Source: Candidatus Mycobacterium wuenschmannii (GTDB lineage Bacteria > Actinomycetota > Actinomycetes > Mycobacteriales > Mycobacteriaceae). Taken from it: a stretch of 64,000 nucleotides of DNA. The translations under genes and the position numbers were made by a program. Below the pieces are notes generated by a model. The model was not told the origin of the DNA, ran no database searches, and saw nothing but the letters and a program-made list of their open reading frames with translations. Each line of letters opens with the position of its first letter. Within the stretch, counting starts at the first letter, position 1. This document shows positions 30,261 to 40,006 of this stretch, in pieces. The DNA is taken from positions 2,170,001 to 2,234,000 of the forward strand of contig NZ_CP126981.1 of NCBI RefSeq assembly GCF_030252325.1. Direction: 5' to 3'.

Positions 30261-31417
30261 GCCGCACCTCGACTCTGCTGACCGTGGTCGCTCAGCCGCA
30301 ACAACAGTGCGAGCGCTGCCTGGGCGTCACCGGCGGTCTCGTCATCGCCGCCACGGGCCATCACCATCAACTCCTCGACCGCCGCGGCGGCGAACCCGCC
30401 GATGCCGAGGTCGCTGAATTCACCGTCGGCCGGGATCACCGCCAGGTCGCTGTGGCTCTCCCACACCCGCAGCGACGCGAACAGTCGCGAATACTTGTCC
30501 AGGCATGCGTCCAGCACGGCGCGGTCGGTGACCGTCAACGAGCCAATCAGCGCCAGCCGCAACACCGTTCGGTCCTTGTCGGGCATCAGGTCGAGGTTCA
30601 TGTCCAGATCGGCGATGTCGCGGCTGTTGTCCACGTTGCGGTTCAGCGTGCTGAACCGCCAGCGGCCTACGCGCGGGGCATCGACGGTCACCGGATGCCG
30701 CGGGTCCGCCTCGTCGATGTCGACGATCAGCACGTGGCCGGGATCGGCTTCGACGTCGTCGAAGTTGGTGACCTCAGGGGAACCCGAGTACCAGACGCGG
30801 CCCGTACTGCCCACGTCGGTCAGCGAATGCTTGTCGCCGAGCGCCACGTAGTGAATGGCACCGCGGTTCAGTGCGTCCTCCACGCCGGACAGCCGAATCA
30901 GTGACGGCTTGGTGGGGTCGGGGTCGAGCACGTCGACGCCGCCGTGTGCGACCAGGACCCGAATCACGCCATCGGCCGGAAGGTCCGCGAGCACCTCGGC
31001 GACCAGGTCGGTGGTCGGCACCTTGGACCGCCACGGCGCGGCCACGATCTGCAGGCCGGGTCGGACCTCGTGGATGCCGGCCCGGTCGAGCACCGTGACG
31101 TTGGCCGGGCATTCGGTGGTGAAGAGTGCGCTGGTGTACACCGATGCCGCGTTGAGGGGATCGTGGTTGCCGGGCAACAGGTAGACGGGAATTCCAATGG
31201 CGCGCATGGCTTCCAGCGACTGACTGACGACAGCAGGCGCCAGCTGGTTGTCTTCGAAGACGTCGCCGGACACCACGACGAATTCCGCACCGACCGCCAA
31301 CGACCCGAGGCCGGCCACCGCGTCGCGCCGAGCGGCCGAGTAGCGCGGTTGCGCATCGCCCGCGAGCCAGCGCCGCGTCATGCCGAGTTGCCAGTCGGCG
31401 GTGTGCACGAATCGCAT
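30257..31417 (-). CDS. SbcD/Mre11-like metallophosphoesterase (Rv1277 homologue)
   Basis: 386-aa calcineurin-like phosphoesterase from ATG 31417, chosen because MRFVHTADWQLG is the canonical family N-terminus; a 44-codon upstream extension is open but not family-like. Visible motifs: HTADWQ (1-10), VVVSGDVFEDNQ, LLPGNHDP, VLVAHGGVD and VALGDKHS. The usual DxH of motif I is DxQ here (Gln10 in place of His). Likely nuclease partner of the SMC-like ATPase; ATGA overlap supports joint expression. Confidence 0.92.
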   Translation of the reverse strand: MRFVHTADWQLGMTRRWLAGDAQPRYSAARRDAVAGLGSLAVGAEFVVVSGDVFEDNQLAPAVVSQSLEAMRAIGIPVYLLPGNHDPLNAASVYTSALFTTECPANVTVLDRAGIHEVRPGLQIVAAPWRSKVPTTDLVAEVLADLPADGVIRVLVAHGGVDVLDPDPTKPSLIRLSGVEDALNRGAIHYVALGDKHSLTDVGSTGRVWYSGSPEVTNFDDVEADPGHVLIVDIDEADPRHPVTVDAPRVGRWRFSTLNRNVDNSRDIADLDMNLDLMPDKDRTVLRLALIGSLTVTDRAVLDACLDKYSRLFASLRVWESHSDLAVIPADGEFSDLGIGGFAAAAVEELMVMARGGDDETAGDAQAALALLLRLSDHGQQSRGAA

Positions 31418-31610
31418 CGCGATCGGAGTCCCTTCTGCGTGATGTCCGGCCGTCTGACGACCGGGCATGGCGAGTTTAGGACCGCCCTCCGACAAGACTG
31501 CGGACCTCAATCGGCACGTCCGGCACGCGTCGACGGCGCCGAACCTCATCGGTGCGCAGGCGCCACATCAGCCACACGGGCCCCCAACCGGGCCGGGTAA
31601 CGTCGACCCG

Positions 31611-32117
31611 GTGAGCGACCATGACCGCACACTGATCCTGCTCCGACACGCCAAGTCGGCCTATCCCGACGGCGTCGCCGACCACGATCGACCGCTGGCA
31701 GCCCGCGGTCAACGCGAGGCCCCGTTGGCCGGCGAATGGCTGCGAACCCGTCAGCCCGCGATCGAGCAGGTGCTCTGCTCGACCGCGACGCGTACCCGGG
31801 AAACGTTGGCACGCACCGGCATTGACGCGCCGGTCCGCTACGTCGAGAGGCTCTACGGCGCCACACCCGGCACGGTCATCGGCCTGATCAACGGCGTCGA
31901 GGAGAATGAGCACGTCGTGCTGGTGGTCGGCCACCAGCCGACGATGACCCAGTTGGCACTCGGGCTGGCCGACCCGGCCGCCGCGAACACCGATGTCGCG
32001 GAACGTATTTCGATCAAATTCCCGACCTCGGCCATGGCGGTATTGCACCTGAACGGCAGCTGGGCGGACCTCGAACTCGGGTCCGCCCAGCTGGCCGATT
32101 TTCATGTGCCGCGTTAG
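31611..32117 (+). CDS. SixA-like histidine phosphatase
   Basis: 168-aa RHG-motif phosphatase (Rv1276c-like). It starts at GTG 31611 giving VSDHDRTLILLRHAKSAYP, where RHAK holds the phosphorylated histidine; the second catalytic histidine is in VVGHQPTM. The family removes phosphate from phosphohistidine in histidine-containing domains or from small phosphoesters. The longer upstream frame lacks protein character. It is divergent from the SbcD-like gene across 193 bp with no obvious feature, and converges on the next gene with a 13-bp gap. Confidence 0.9.
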   Translation: MSDHDRTLILLRHAKSAYPDGVADHDRPLAARGQREAPLAGEWLRTRQPAIEQVLCSTATRTRETLARTGIDAPVRYVERLYGATPGTVIGLINGVEENEHVVLVVGHQPTMTQLALGLADPAAANTDVAERISIKFPTSAMAVLHLNGSWADLELGSAQLADFHVPR

Positions 32118-32130
32118 CCGCGGCGACGGG

Positions 32131-32718
32131 TTACTTGCAGATCTCGACGATCTTCTTGATCTTGTCGTCGAGGTTCTGCCGTAGCTCGTCCTGTGCGAAG
32201 TCCTGCGCACCGGCCAGGTATCCGATGCTCAGCTCCTCGAGCTGTGTGCCGAGCTGGCTTGCGTTGTCCGCCAGCTCTTTCGGGGTCGCCGGCTGGTCGG
32301 CCACCTGAGACTTCAGGAAGGCCCCGCCGTCGTAGAAGGCGAAACGCTGAGCGGTCGCGACCGAGAGCGCGCCGATCGGACCACCGTTTTCCGGGTTCTT
32401 CAGGTGCGAGTTGCGGACCACGGCGCGGTCGACGATCTTGAATGTCTCACAGATCTTCTTCTTGGCGTCGCCGCGCTGTTGGTCGGAGTACTTGCCCGCG
32501 GCCGCGGCGGTCTCATTCGGGTAGAAGTACCCGTAAGCCGCACCCGCAACGCCGAGGATCGCCAGCACCAGGGCCGCCACTGCGAGCCAGAACGGCAGCT
32601 TCGACGGGCTCTGCGCGGGCGCGGTGGTCGTAGCTGCCGGCGCGGCGGTGGGGGCGGCGACGGTCTCGGTGGCGTCCTCGGCAGCGGACGTTGGCTCGTT
32701 TGAGGGTGTTTCAGACAT
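32131..32718 (-). CDS. Membrane-anchored mycobacterial protein with Ala/Pro/Thr-rich N-terminus
   Basis: 195 aa: a cytoplasmic 40-residue Ala/Thr/Pro tail, one helix (LPFWLAVAALVLAILGVAGAAYGYF), and an extracytoplasmic helical domain of about 125 aa (CETFKIVDRAVVRNSHLKNP to the end VEICK) with two cysteines. It resembles the alanine/proline-rich membrane proteins and Mce-associated proteins of mycobacteria. Function unknown. It lies upstream-adjacent to the Lpr lipoprotein pair. Confidence 0.75.
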   Translation of the reverse strand: MSETPSNEPTSAAEDATETVAAPTAAPAATTTAPAQSPSKLPFWLAVAALVLAILGVAGAAYGYFYPNETAAAAGKYSDQQRGDAKKKICETFKIVDRAVVRNSHLKNPENGGPIGALSVATAQRFAFYDGGAFLKSQVADQPATPKELADNASQLGTQLEELSIGYLAGAQDFAQDELRQNLDDKIKKIVEICK

Positions 32719-32877
32719 TCGTCGATCGTATAGGCCGCAACTATCGGCCGGTAACCCTTTCAGGGATCAATAAAAATTAACTGTCTCAATCGCTTTGGGA
32801 CGGATATCCGCACTAAGGATGCGAAATCCGGTGCGCTGGCAGCTTAACCAGCGCACCGAACGTTTCAGCGCTGGAAA

Positions 32878-33435
32878 TCAGGAATTAGTCGAGAGCGTGA
32901 GTTCCATGAGCTTGAGGGCCTGCGCGCAGGCGTCGATACCCGGCACCTGCGGGTTGACCCACCACCCGACCACGCCCGCCGCGTCGCTCGCGACGCCGCA
33001 CGCGCCATTGGGATCGTTCGGCTTCATCACGATCGAGGACACGCCGGCGATCGTCTTGTTCTCGATCTGGTACTTCAGGAATTCGGCGACCTTGCGTTCG
33101 TTGGCGAGGCTGCCCTGCTCGAACCAGAACCGGGTGATATCGATCAGCCCACCGGGGTTGGCCGCCTGCCAGCGGCAGATCGCGCCGACGAATGTGCTCT
33201 GGATGTCCTGCGGGTCGGCGCCGACCGTCTTGGCCAGCACGTCCGTGGTCAGGACCTCGCATTCCTTCTGCAGGTTCGGGTACTGCTGCTCGGAGTTGTT
33301 GTTGCGCTGGCTGTCGCCCGCACCCGCCTTCGCCGCCGTGCCGTCGACTGACTTGGTGCAACCCGTCAGCACCGACAGGGTGGTGGCGAGCACGGCCACG
33401 CCGACAACCATTCGGTTCCGCATGCCGGCGCTCAT
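32878..33435 (-). CDS. lprC: DUF3558-type lipoprotein LprC
   Basis: 185-aa lipoprotein from ATG 33435, which overlaps the lprB stop (ATGA). Lipobox LTGC gives lipidated Cys26. The mature domain has three further cysteines (KECEV, AICRW, GACGV and DACAQ region) typical of DUF3558. A longer upstream frame runs through lprB and is rejected. Corresponds in place to Rv1275. Attached to the outer face of the membrane; function unknown. Confidence 0.88.
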   Translation of the reverse strand: MSAGMRNRMVVGVAVLATTLSVLTGCTKSVDGTAAKAGAGDSQRNNNSEQQYPNLQKECEVLTTDVLAKTVGADPQDIQSTFVGAICRWQAANPGGLIDITRFWFEQGSLANERKVAEFLKYQIENKTIAGVSSIVMKPNDPNGACGVASDAAGVVGWWVNPQVPGIDACAQALKLMELTLSTNS

Positions 33436-33989
33436 TTGCCGTTCGCAATCGTCTGGCGCGCCAGTTCTTTGGCGATGTTGCAGGCGTCCGGGAAGGGTTT
33501 CTGGCTGAAGTTCACCGACCACTCGAAAAAGTCGTCGTTGAACTGGATTCCGACCTCGCACAGTGAATCGCCCAGCTGCGGATCATTACCGACGGCGATG
33601 AAGCCGCCGTGTCCGCTGATGTTGATGTCCTCGACGCTGGACCGGGACAGTTCCTCGGTCTTACGTTCGCGTCCGATGGGGCTGCCGCGGTACCAGGAGA
33701 AGGAGAAGTGCGGGCCGAGGATTCCCCCGCCGGCCAACCACTGGCAGCCGACCGAATTCTTGGCGGTATTTACCAGTCCGTTGATCTGCGTCAGCTTGTT
33801 CACCGTCTCGTCGGTGACGCCGCCGCACTGCGGGAACGACGGCCCGTGACTCCCGTTTCCGGACGACGGCGCGGTCGATCCGGGCGACTGCGATTGGTTC
33901 GAGCCGGAATCAGAACACGCGGACGCCATGGGTATCAGGGCTGCTGCCGCGCAGGCCAGCGCTGCCAGGTTATGCCGCACAGGATGCAC
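33432..33989 (-). CDS. lprB: DUF3558-type lipoprotein LprB
   Basis: 185-aa lipoprotein. GTG 33989 starts a signal peptide (VRHNLAALACAAAALIPMASAC) with Cys25 as the lipidated residue. The body (FPQCGGVTDETVNKLTQING, SVGCQWLAGGGILGPHFSFSW) corresponds to Rv1274 LprB. GTG 33980 is an alternative. Co-transcribed with lprC, and divergent from the ABC exporter pair with a 73-bp gap. Confidence 0.9.
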   Translation of the reverse strand: MHPVRHNLAALACAAAALIPMASACSDSGSNQSQSPGSTAPSSGNGSHGPSFPQCGGVTDETVNKLTQINGLVNTAKNSVGCQWLAGGGILGPHFSFSWYRGSPIGRERKTEELSRSSVEDINISGHGGFIAVGNDPQLGDSLCEVGIQFNDDFFEWSVNFSQKPFPDACNIAKELARQTIANGK

Positions 33990-34062
33990 TGTAGCGGCAC
34001 CGCCTATGGGCAACCATCGCACACGCGGTGAGCTGTGCATTCTCGTGTGCAACAGTTACCGG

Positions 34063-35802
34063 ATGCTCGTGGCACTGCTGCGCCAGTATGTGCGGCCGTA
34101 CCGATGGCTGGTCGCGGCGGTGATGGCGCTGCAGTTGGTGAGCAACCTGGCCTCGCTCTACCTGCCGACGGTGAACGCGACGATCATCGACGACGGCATC
34201 GCACGCGGCGACAGCGCGGCGATCGTCCGACTGGGTCTGCTGATGTTCGGCGTGACCGCGTTACAAGTGCTGTGCGCGGTCGGTGCGGTCTACTTCGGTT
34301 CGCGCGCCGGCATGGGGTTCGGCCGCGACCTGCGCTCGGCGCTGTTTCACCACATCACCACCTTCTCCGAGCACGAGACAGCCCGCTTCGGCGCGCCGAC
34401 GCTACTCACCCGCACGACCAACGACGTCCGCCAGATTCAGTTCCTGGTGCAGATGGCGTGCACGGTGCTGGTGGCCGCGCCGATCATGTGTGTGGGCGGC
34501 ATCGCCATGGCGATCCACCAGAATGCGGGTTTGTCGTGGTTGCTGGTGGTCAGCATTCCGGTCCTGGTGGTGGCCAACTACTGGATCATCTCGCGGACGC
34601 TTCCGTTGTTTCGCAGCATGCAGCGGTTGATCGACAACATCAACCGGGTGATGCGCGAACAGCTGTCCGGCGTCCGGGTGGTGCGCGCATTCGCGCGGGA
34701 GCCCGTCGAGAGCAAGCGATTCGACGACGCCAACGTCGCGCTGTCCACCACCGCGCAGGACGCCGGCAACTGGCAGGCGCTGCTGCTGCCGGTCACCACA
34801 CTGACCATCAACTGCTCCAGCGTGGCGCTGATCTGGTTCGGCGGCTTGCGAATTGACGCCGGCCAGATGCAGGTCGGCTCGCTGATCGCGTTTCTCGTGT
34901 ACTTCACCCAGATCCTGATGGCCGTGTTGATGGCGACGATGACCGTGATGGTGTTGCCCCGCGCCGCGGTCTGCGCCGAGCGGATCACCGAAGTGCTGTC
35001 GACTGTCCCGGCGGTCCGCAACCCGGCCAATCCGGTGCCGCCGACCGACCGCGGCGCCGTCCGGCTCGACCGCGCGTCGTTCCGCTATCCCGGGGCGGAT
35101 CGCGCTGTGCTGCAAGATGTCTCGCTGGCTGCGGCGCCCGGCACCACCACCGCCATCATCGGCAGCACCGGCTCCGGGAAGTCGACGCTGGTGGCGCTGA
35201 TCTGCCGGCTCTATGACGCGACCAGCGGCTCCGTCGAGGTCGGTGGCGTCGACGTGCGTGACCGCGCCATCGAGGAGTTGTGGTCGACGATCGGGTTGGT
35301 GCCGCAGCGCGGCTACCTGTTCTCCGGCACCGTCGCCGACAACCTCCAGTATGGCAAGTTCGATGCGGCCGATGACGAGATGTGGGAGGCGCTGCGCGTC
35401 GCCGCCGCCGACGATTTCGTCCGGGCGCACCCCGACGGCCTGGACATGCGCGTCGCACAGGGTGGGGTCAACTTCTCCGGCGGTCAGCGGCAGCGGTTGG
35501 CCATCGCGCGGGCGGTGATCCGCCGTCCGGCGATCTACGTGTTCGACGACGCGTTCTCCGCATTGGACGTCCATACCGATGCGCTGGTCCGGGCCCGACT
35601 CGCCGAGGTCGCCACAGATGCGACGCGAATCATTGTGGCGCAGCGCATCTCGACTATTGCCGATTCCGATCAGATCGTCGTCGTCGAGGACGGGCAGGTC
35701 AAGGGCACCGGCACGCACGAGTCGCTGCTCGCGGAGTCGCCAACGTACCGGGAGTTCGCCGAATCGCAGTCGCTGGATGCCGCAGTGGGTGGTCAGCGGT
35801 GA
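34063..35802 (+). CDS. ABC exporter half-transporter (Rv1273c homologue)
   Basis: 579-aa type IV exporter: six membrane helices in residues about 15-300, then the ATPase with Walker [10 protein letters not shown] near residue 367, signature FSGGQRQR and Walker [11 protein letters not shown]. The start ATG 34063 ([15 protein letters not shown]) is family typical. The stop overlaps the GTG of the next half-transporter (GTGA), so they likely form a heterodimer. Substrate unknown; drug or lipid export is usual. Confidence 0.93.
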   Translation: MLVALLRQYVRPYRWLVAAVMALQLVSNLASLYLPTVNATIIDDGIARGDSAAIVRLGLLMFGVTALQVLCAVGAVYFGSRAGMGFGRDLRSALFHHITTFSEHETARFGAPTLLTRTTNDVRQIQFLVQMACTVLVAAPIMCVGGIAMAIHQNAGLSWLLVVSIPVLVVANYWIISRTLPLFRSMQRLIDNINRVMREQLSGVRVVRAFAREPVESKRFDDANVALSTTAQDAGNWQALLLPVTTLTINCSSVALIWFGGLRIDAGQMQVGSLIAFLVYFTQILMAVLMATMTVMVLPRAAVCAERITEVLSTVPAVRNPANPVPPTDRGAVRLDRASFRYPGADRAVLQDVSLAAAPGTTTAIIGSTGSGKSTLVALICRLYDATSGSVEVGGVDVRDRAIEELWSTIGLVPQRGYLFSGTVADNLQYGKFDAADDEMWEALRVAAADDFVRAHPDGLDMRVAQGGVNFSGGQRQRLAIARAVIRRPAIYVFDDAFSALDVHTDALVRARLAEVATDATRIIVAQRISTIADSDQIVVVEDGQVKGTGTHESLLAESPTYREFAESQSLDAAVGGQR

Positions 35803-37685
35803 GCGCGCCGACGCGGCGGCCGCCCGCTCCCCCGCCGACGAAGCCGCGCGACTTCTACGGCTCGACAGTGCGCCTGGTGAAGTTGCTTGCCCCGCAACGT
35901 CGCACGGCGATCGCGGTGACTGCGCTGAGCGTTCTCGGCACCGTCCTCGGCGTGGTGGTGCCGCGTATTCTCGGCCACGCCACCGACCTGTTGTTCAACG
36001 GTGTGATCGGTCGCCGGCTGCCGGCGGGCATCACCAAGGAGCAGGCGGTCGCCGCGGCGCGGGCGCACGGCGACAACGCGTTCGCCGACCTGCTGTCCGG
36101 GATGCAGGTGATACCCGGCCACGGCGTGGACTTCGAAGCGGTGATCCGCACGCTGGGTCTGGCGCTGGGCATGTATGTGATCGCCGCGGCGATGATCTAC
36201 GCCCAGGCCCGGCTGCTCAACGTGACCGTTCGGCGCACGCTGCAGGCGCTACGCACCCGCGTCGAGGAGAAACTGCACCGGCTTCCGTTGTCCTACTTCG
36301 ACACTCGGCAACGCGGCGAGGTACTCAGCAGGGTGACAAACGACATCGACAACCTGCAGACGTCGCTGTCGATGACCATCACCCAACTGCTCAGTGCGGT
36401 GCTGACCGTGGCGACCGTGCTGGTGATGATGCTGAGCATTTCGCCGCTGCTGACCGGGCTTGCCCTGCTGACGGTGCCGTTGTCGATCGTGGTGACGCGG
36501 GCGATCGCGCGGCGCTCGCAACGGTTGTTCGTCGCGCAGTGGACCAACACCGGACGACTCAACGCGCTGATCGAGGAGAGCTACAGCGGCTTCACGTTGG
36601 TGCGGACGTTCGGGCAGCGCGCCCGGATCGAGGACGAATTCCGGCGGCGCAACGACGACATGTACGAGGCGAGCTTTGGCGCACAGCTGATCTCGGGCCT
36701 GGTAGCCCCGGCCACGACGTTCATCGGCAACCTCAGCTACGTGGCCGTCGCGATTGTCGGCGGGATTCAGGTGGCGACCGGTCAGATCACCGTCGGCAAC
36801 ATCCAGGCTTTCATCCAGTACGTGCGCCAATTCAACGCGCCGCTGAATCAGGTGGCGTCGATGTACAACGCACTGCAGTCCGGGGTGGCCAGCGCCGAGC
36901 GGGTCTTCGAATTGCTCGACGAGCCCGAGGAGCAACCGGACCGCACCGAGTCGCTGCCCGAAAATTCAACGGGACGAGTCGAATTCGACCATGTCAGCTT
37001 CGGCTACCAACCGGGTACGCCAGTCCTCGACGATCTGTCGTTTGTCGCCGAGCCGGGCAGCACCGTCGCGATCGTCGGCCCGACCGGGGTGGGCAAGACG
37101 ACGCTGGTGAACCTGTTGATGCGGTTCTACGACGTCGACTCCGGGCGGATTCTGGTCGACGGCGTCAACATCGCAGAGGTGAGCCGACACTCGTTGCGCT
37201 CGCGGATCGGCATGGTGCTCCAGGACGCCTGGCTGTTCAGCGGGACGATCGCGCAGAACATCGCCTACGGGCGGCCCGACGCCAGTGACGACGAGGTCAT
37301 CGACGCGGCCAAGGCCGCCCACGTGGACCGGTTCGTGCACACGCTGCCCAACGGCTACGAGACGCAGGTCAACGACGGCGGCAGCAACATCAGCGTGGGC
37401 GAGCGACAGCTGATCACCATCGCGCGGGCGTTCCTGGCGCGCCCGCAGTTGCTGGTGCTCGACGAGGCGACGAGTTCGGTCGACACCCGCACCGAGTTGC
37501 TGATCGCCAAGGCCACTCGCGAGCTTCGCCGTGATCGAACGAGCTTCATTGTCGCGCATAGGCTTTCGACTATCCGCGACGCGGATGTGATCCTGGTGAT
37601 GGAGGCGGGCAAGATCGTCGAGCAGGGCAGCCACGACGAGCTCCTCGCCCGCCGTGGCGCCTACTACCAGATGACGCAGGCCTGA
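35799..37685 (+). CDS. ABC exporter half-transporter (Rv1272c homologue)
   Basis: 628 aa from GTG 35799. It has a Pro-rich N-terminal tail ([16 protein letters not shown]), six helices with a long first periplasmic loop, and an ATPase with Walker [10 protein letters not shown] near residue 427. The signature is ISVGERQ rather than LSGGQ, and Walker B is [12 protein letters not shown]. The degenerate signature in one half and a classical one in the other suggests asymmetric ATP sites, as in heterodimeric exporters. It converges on the next gene with hairpin element C between. Confidence 0.93.
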   Translation: MSAPTRRPPAPPPTKPRDFYGSTVRLVKLLAPQRRTAIAVTALSVLGTVLGVVVPRILGHATDLLFNGVIGRRLPAGITKEQAVAAARAHGDNAFADLLSGMQVIPGHGVDFEAVIRTLGLALGMYVIAAAMIYAQARLLNVTVRRTLQALRTRVEEKLHRLPLSYFDTRQRGEVLSRVTNDIDNLQTSLSMTITQLLSAVLTVATVLVMMLSISPLLTGLALLTVPLSIVVTRAIARRSQRLFVAQWTNTGRLNALIEESYSGFTLVRTFGQRARIEDEFRRRNDDMYEASFGAQLISGLVAPATTFIGNLSYVAVAIVGGIQVATGQITVGNIQAFIQYVRQFNAPLNQVASMYNALQSGVASAERVFELLDEPEEQPDRTESLPENSTGRVEFDHVSFGYQPGTPVLDDLSFVAEPGSTVAIVGPTGVGKTTLVNLLMRFYDVDSGRILVDGVNIAEVSRHSLRSRIGMVLQDAWLFSGTIAQNIAYGRPDASDDEVIDAAKAAHVDRFVHTLPNGYETQVNDGGSNISVGERQLITIARAFLARPQLLVLDEATSSVDTRTELLIAKATRELRRDRTSFIVAHRLSTIRDADVILVMEAGKIVEQGSHDELLARRGAYYQMTQA

Positions 37686-37698
37686 CGCGGACCCCGCC

Positions 37699-37757
37699 GC
37701 ACGAGTGTGCATGCTGCGGCGACACACCGCGTGGGCGTCGCAGGATTCACGCTCGGC
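37699..37757. repeat. 59-bp hairpin element C, solitary relative of elements A/B
   Basis: Arms GCACGAGTGTGC (37699-37710) and TTCACGCTCGGC (37746-37757), with an inner CTGCG/CGCAG stem. Same layout and length as the 60-bp ends of the DUF559 cassette but more diverged, and without an adjacent DUF559 gene. It lies between convergent genes and may work as a bidirectional terminator. Confidence 0.55.
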
Positions 37758-37777
37758 ACCTCCGCAGCCTGGTGACG

Positions 37778-38335
37778 TTACAGCGCCGGACCCTCGGCCC
37801 GTAGATCGTCGACCGCCGTCATTGCGTCGCGCAGCTTGGCCAGCCACTCCTCGGTGTGCTCGCCGACCAGCTTGACCGACCACGCTAGGGCGTCGGAGCG
37901 CGACCGCGCCACTCCGGCGTCGACCAGCGTGTCGAGCACCTGACGCTCAGGCTGCTTCAGACGCGTCATCACCGGCACCGCGATGTGGGTGAAGAGCACC
38001 GGCTCGCCGGCCACGTCGACACCCCACGACACCTTGCGGCCGTAGCGGCTCTGCGCCTCGTCGGCGATGGCCATCCGCTCGGAACGGGTCTCCTCGCGAA
38101 ACCGCGAGGCCCGGCCCTCGGCGTGCGCGTCGCTCTCGTCCTTGTCGGAATCGGGGAGCTTTCCGACGACGGTGATTTCTTCGCGGTCGACGACGACCGT
38201 CGGGTCGCCGTCGAACCAGGCGTCGGGCAGGCGTCCGGCGAACCAGTCCGCCGCGTCGCCCGCTTCGGGTTGGCCGGCCTGCTGCCAGCCACCGGGACGG
38301 CCGTGGCGCCGTCCATGTCCATGGTGTTGTTTCAT
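37778..38335 (-). CDS. Hypothetical protein with RHH-like C-terminus
   Basis: 185 aa from ATG 38335 (MKQHHGHGRRHGRPGGWQ); the upstream open frame is non-protein-like. Residues 1-25 are His/Gly/Arg-rich. The middle is beta-rich and charged (AWFDGDPTVVVDREEITVVG; KLPDSDKDESDAHAEGRASRF), and the C-terminus (LVDAGVARSRSDALAWSVKLVGEHTEEWLAKL) looks like a ribbon-helix-helix or similar DNA-binding fold seen in mycobacteria. No catalytic motif. It might be a regulator of the adjacent cyclase or exporter; only adjacency supports that. Confidence 0.6.
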   Translation of the reverse strand: MKQHHGHGRRHGRPGGWQQAGQPEAGDAADWFAGRLPDAWFDGDPTVVVDREEITVVGKLPDSDKDESDAHAEGRASRFREETRSERMAIADEAQSRYGRKVSWGVDVAGEPVLFTHIAVPVMTRLKQPERQVLDTLVDAGVARSRSDALAWSVKLVGEHTEEWLAKLRDAMTAVDDLRAEGPAL

Positions 38336-38352
38336 AATTACATGATTACACC
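38335..38352 (-). promoter_or_regulatory. Candidate promoter/operator at the RHH-like gene start
   Basis: On the minus strand, TGTAAT (38352-38347) resembles a -10 box 11 bases before the ATG, which would give a nearly leaderless mRNA. The overlapping imperfect palindrome TAATTACATGATTA (38335-38348) covers the start and could be autoregulatory. Confidence 0.3.
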
Positions 38353-38391
38353 GTTGCAAAGCTGACGGGCGCCCGTTCGCTCCGGGTGAAA

Positions 38392-39501
38392 TCAGCTCTC
38401 CCCGCGCCGGGCGCGAAACAGCTTGACCTCGCCCTTGATGCCCTTGAGCCGGCGCGCGCCGGCGAACGACCAGCTGAAACCCGACTCGTCGCCGAGTTCC
38501 TCCTGCACCGACTCGGCGACCAGTACCGCACCCGGACGCGACACCGAGGTCACCCGGCTCGCCAAGTTCACCGGGCTGCCGAACCAATCGCCCGCACGGC
38601 TCACCGCCGAACCCGACGCCATCCCCGCCCGCAACGACGGGAAGTCGTTGTCGCTGTCGGTCATGTCGACCAGCTTGAGCACGGCGTCCAGCAGCGGCGC
38701 GGGTTCGGTGCAGACGAACATCACCGCGTCACCGATGGTCTTGATGAACCGCACCGGCGGCGTCGCGACATCGCGGGCGAGGTCGGCCAGCCGGTTGGCC
38801 AACTGCCCCAGTTCCTCGGCCGGCACCTCCTCACCGAGCCGGGTGAAGCCGACCAGGTCGGCGAAGGCAACCGTGATGTGTCGCGCGCCGGCCAGCGGCA
38901 CTCCGGCGGCCCGCTCGCTGGCGGTGACAGCCTCGGTCTCCATCATGTTGCGCAGCTGCATGAGCAGCATGTCCTGGATCCACGGCCCCAGCAGCGGCGC
39001 GATCTCACCCACCAGGGCATGCGACCGTTTGGCGATGTCCAGTTCGGATGTGCCGGGCTCGGCGACCGCGGCCAGGGCCGTATAACGCATCACCTCGGCC
39101 GCGTGCGAGAGTCCCTCGGCGAGCACCCGCGTGACCAGAATCAGGTTCTCGGGGTTCAGGCCGGCCTTGGCGAAGTGCCGGACATGGGCGGCGGCCTCCA
39201 GGTCGGCGCGCATGTTCACCGGCGCGTCAGGATCGTCAACCCGCGCCAGCCCGATCGCGCGCTGCACCCGCTGCAGTAGGTCGAGGTCAATGTCGTACTG
39301 CTGAGCCACTTCTCGCGTCGAGACAAAGGTACCGTCGTGACCGATCAGCCGGCGGGTCGCCAACATCAACGGCGCGGACGTGCCTTCGATCTCCTCGGCC
39401 GTGATGCCCTGGTCGAACAGCCACTCGATCAACTCGGCGCGCTCGGCGCGCGCATCGCCCTCCAGGCCGTCGAGCAGTTTCTCGATTTTCGCGTCGTCCA
39501 C
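38392..39501 (-). CDS. Class IIIb-type adenylate cyclase (Rv1264 homologue)
   Basis: 369-aa cytosolic cyclase producing cAMP. Residues about 1-200 are the helical pH-sensing regulatory domain that autoinhibits the enzyme in Rv1264; the catalytic domain has metal Asp215 (FADLVGFT) and Asp258 (KTIGDAV), adenine-specifying Lys254 and Asp305, and transition-state residues Asn312 and Arg316 (VNLASR). These line up with Rv1264 with a 7-residue offset, so catalysis is expected. Divergent from the HDG gene with only 16 bp between start codons. Confidence 0.96.
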   Translation of the reverse strand: MDDAKIEKLLDGLEGDARAERAELIEWLFDQGITAEEIEGTSAPLMLATRRLIGHDGTFVSTREVAQQYDIDLDLLQRVQRAIGLARVDDPDAPVNMRADLEAAAHVRHFAKAGLNPENLILVTRVLAEGLSHAAEVMRYTALAAVAEPGTSELDIAKRSHALVGEIAPLLGPWIQDMLLMQLRNMMETEAVTASERAAGVPLAGARHITVAFADLVGFTRLGEEVPAEELGQLANRLADLARDVATPPVRFIKTIGDAVMFVCTEPAPLLDAVLKLVDMTDSDNDFPSLRAGMASGSAVSRAGDWFGSPVNLASRVTSVSRPGAVLVAESVQEELGDESGFSWSFAGARRLKGIKGEVKLFRARRGES

Positions 39502-39517
39502 GTGGTCAAGTTATCCG

Positions 39518-40006
39518 ATGGCCACGCCGCTACTCCAGGGGTTCCCGCCGATCGTCGACGATCGCGCCAGGGTGCTGATCCTCGGGTCGTTCCCCAGCGT
39601 GTTGTCGCTGCAGACCGGGCAGTACTACGGCAACCCACGCAACGCGTTCTGGCCGATCACCGGCGAATTGTTCGGCTTCGATGCGGCGGCGCCATACGAA
39701 ACCCGTTTGGCCGCATTGCAATCGGCTGGCGTATCGCTATGGGACGTGCTGCACCGTTGTCGGCGGGCCGGCAGCGCCGACAGCAAGATCGACCCGAAGA
39801 GTGTGGTGGCCAACGACTTTGGCCGACTCTTCACCGACTATCCGTCGATAACGCGGGTCTTCTTCAACGGCTGCGCCGCGCATCAGCTCTACGGACGACT
39901 GGTCGACGGGCCGGTGGACCACCAGGTCTTACCGTCGAGCAGTCCGGCGCGCGCGATGCCGGCCGGCCGGAAGTTGCGGGCCTGGCGGGTCATCGCGCCG
40001 TCATGA
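39518..40006 (+). CDS. DNA-deoxyinosine glycosylase, UDG family 6 (HDG)
   Basis: 162-aa member of the UDG superfamily. Motif A is LILGSFPSVLS near residue 22 and YYGNPRNAFWPI (residues 37-47) follows; the C-terminal SSSPARAM replaces the classical HPSPLS. The family 6 enzymes excise hypoxanthine, and sometimes uracil or 5-hydroxymethyluracil. ATG 39518 is chosen because the product then starts MATPLLQGFPPIVD. It converges on the amidase by 6 bp. Confidence 0.88.
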   Translation: MATPLLQGFPPIVDDRARVLILGSFPSVLSLQTGQYYGNPRNAFWPITGELFGFDAAAPYETRLAALQSAGVSLWDVLHRCRRAGSADSKIDPKSVVANDFGRLFTDYPSITRVFFNGCAAHQLYGRLVDGPVDHQVLPSSSPARAMPAGRKLRAWRVIAPS

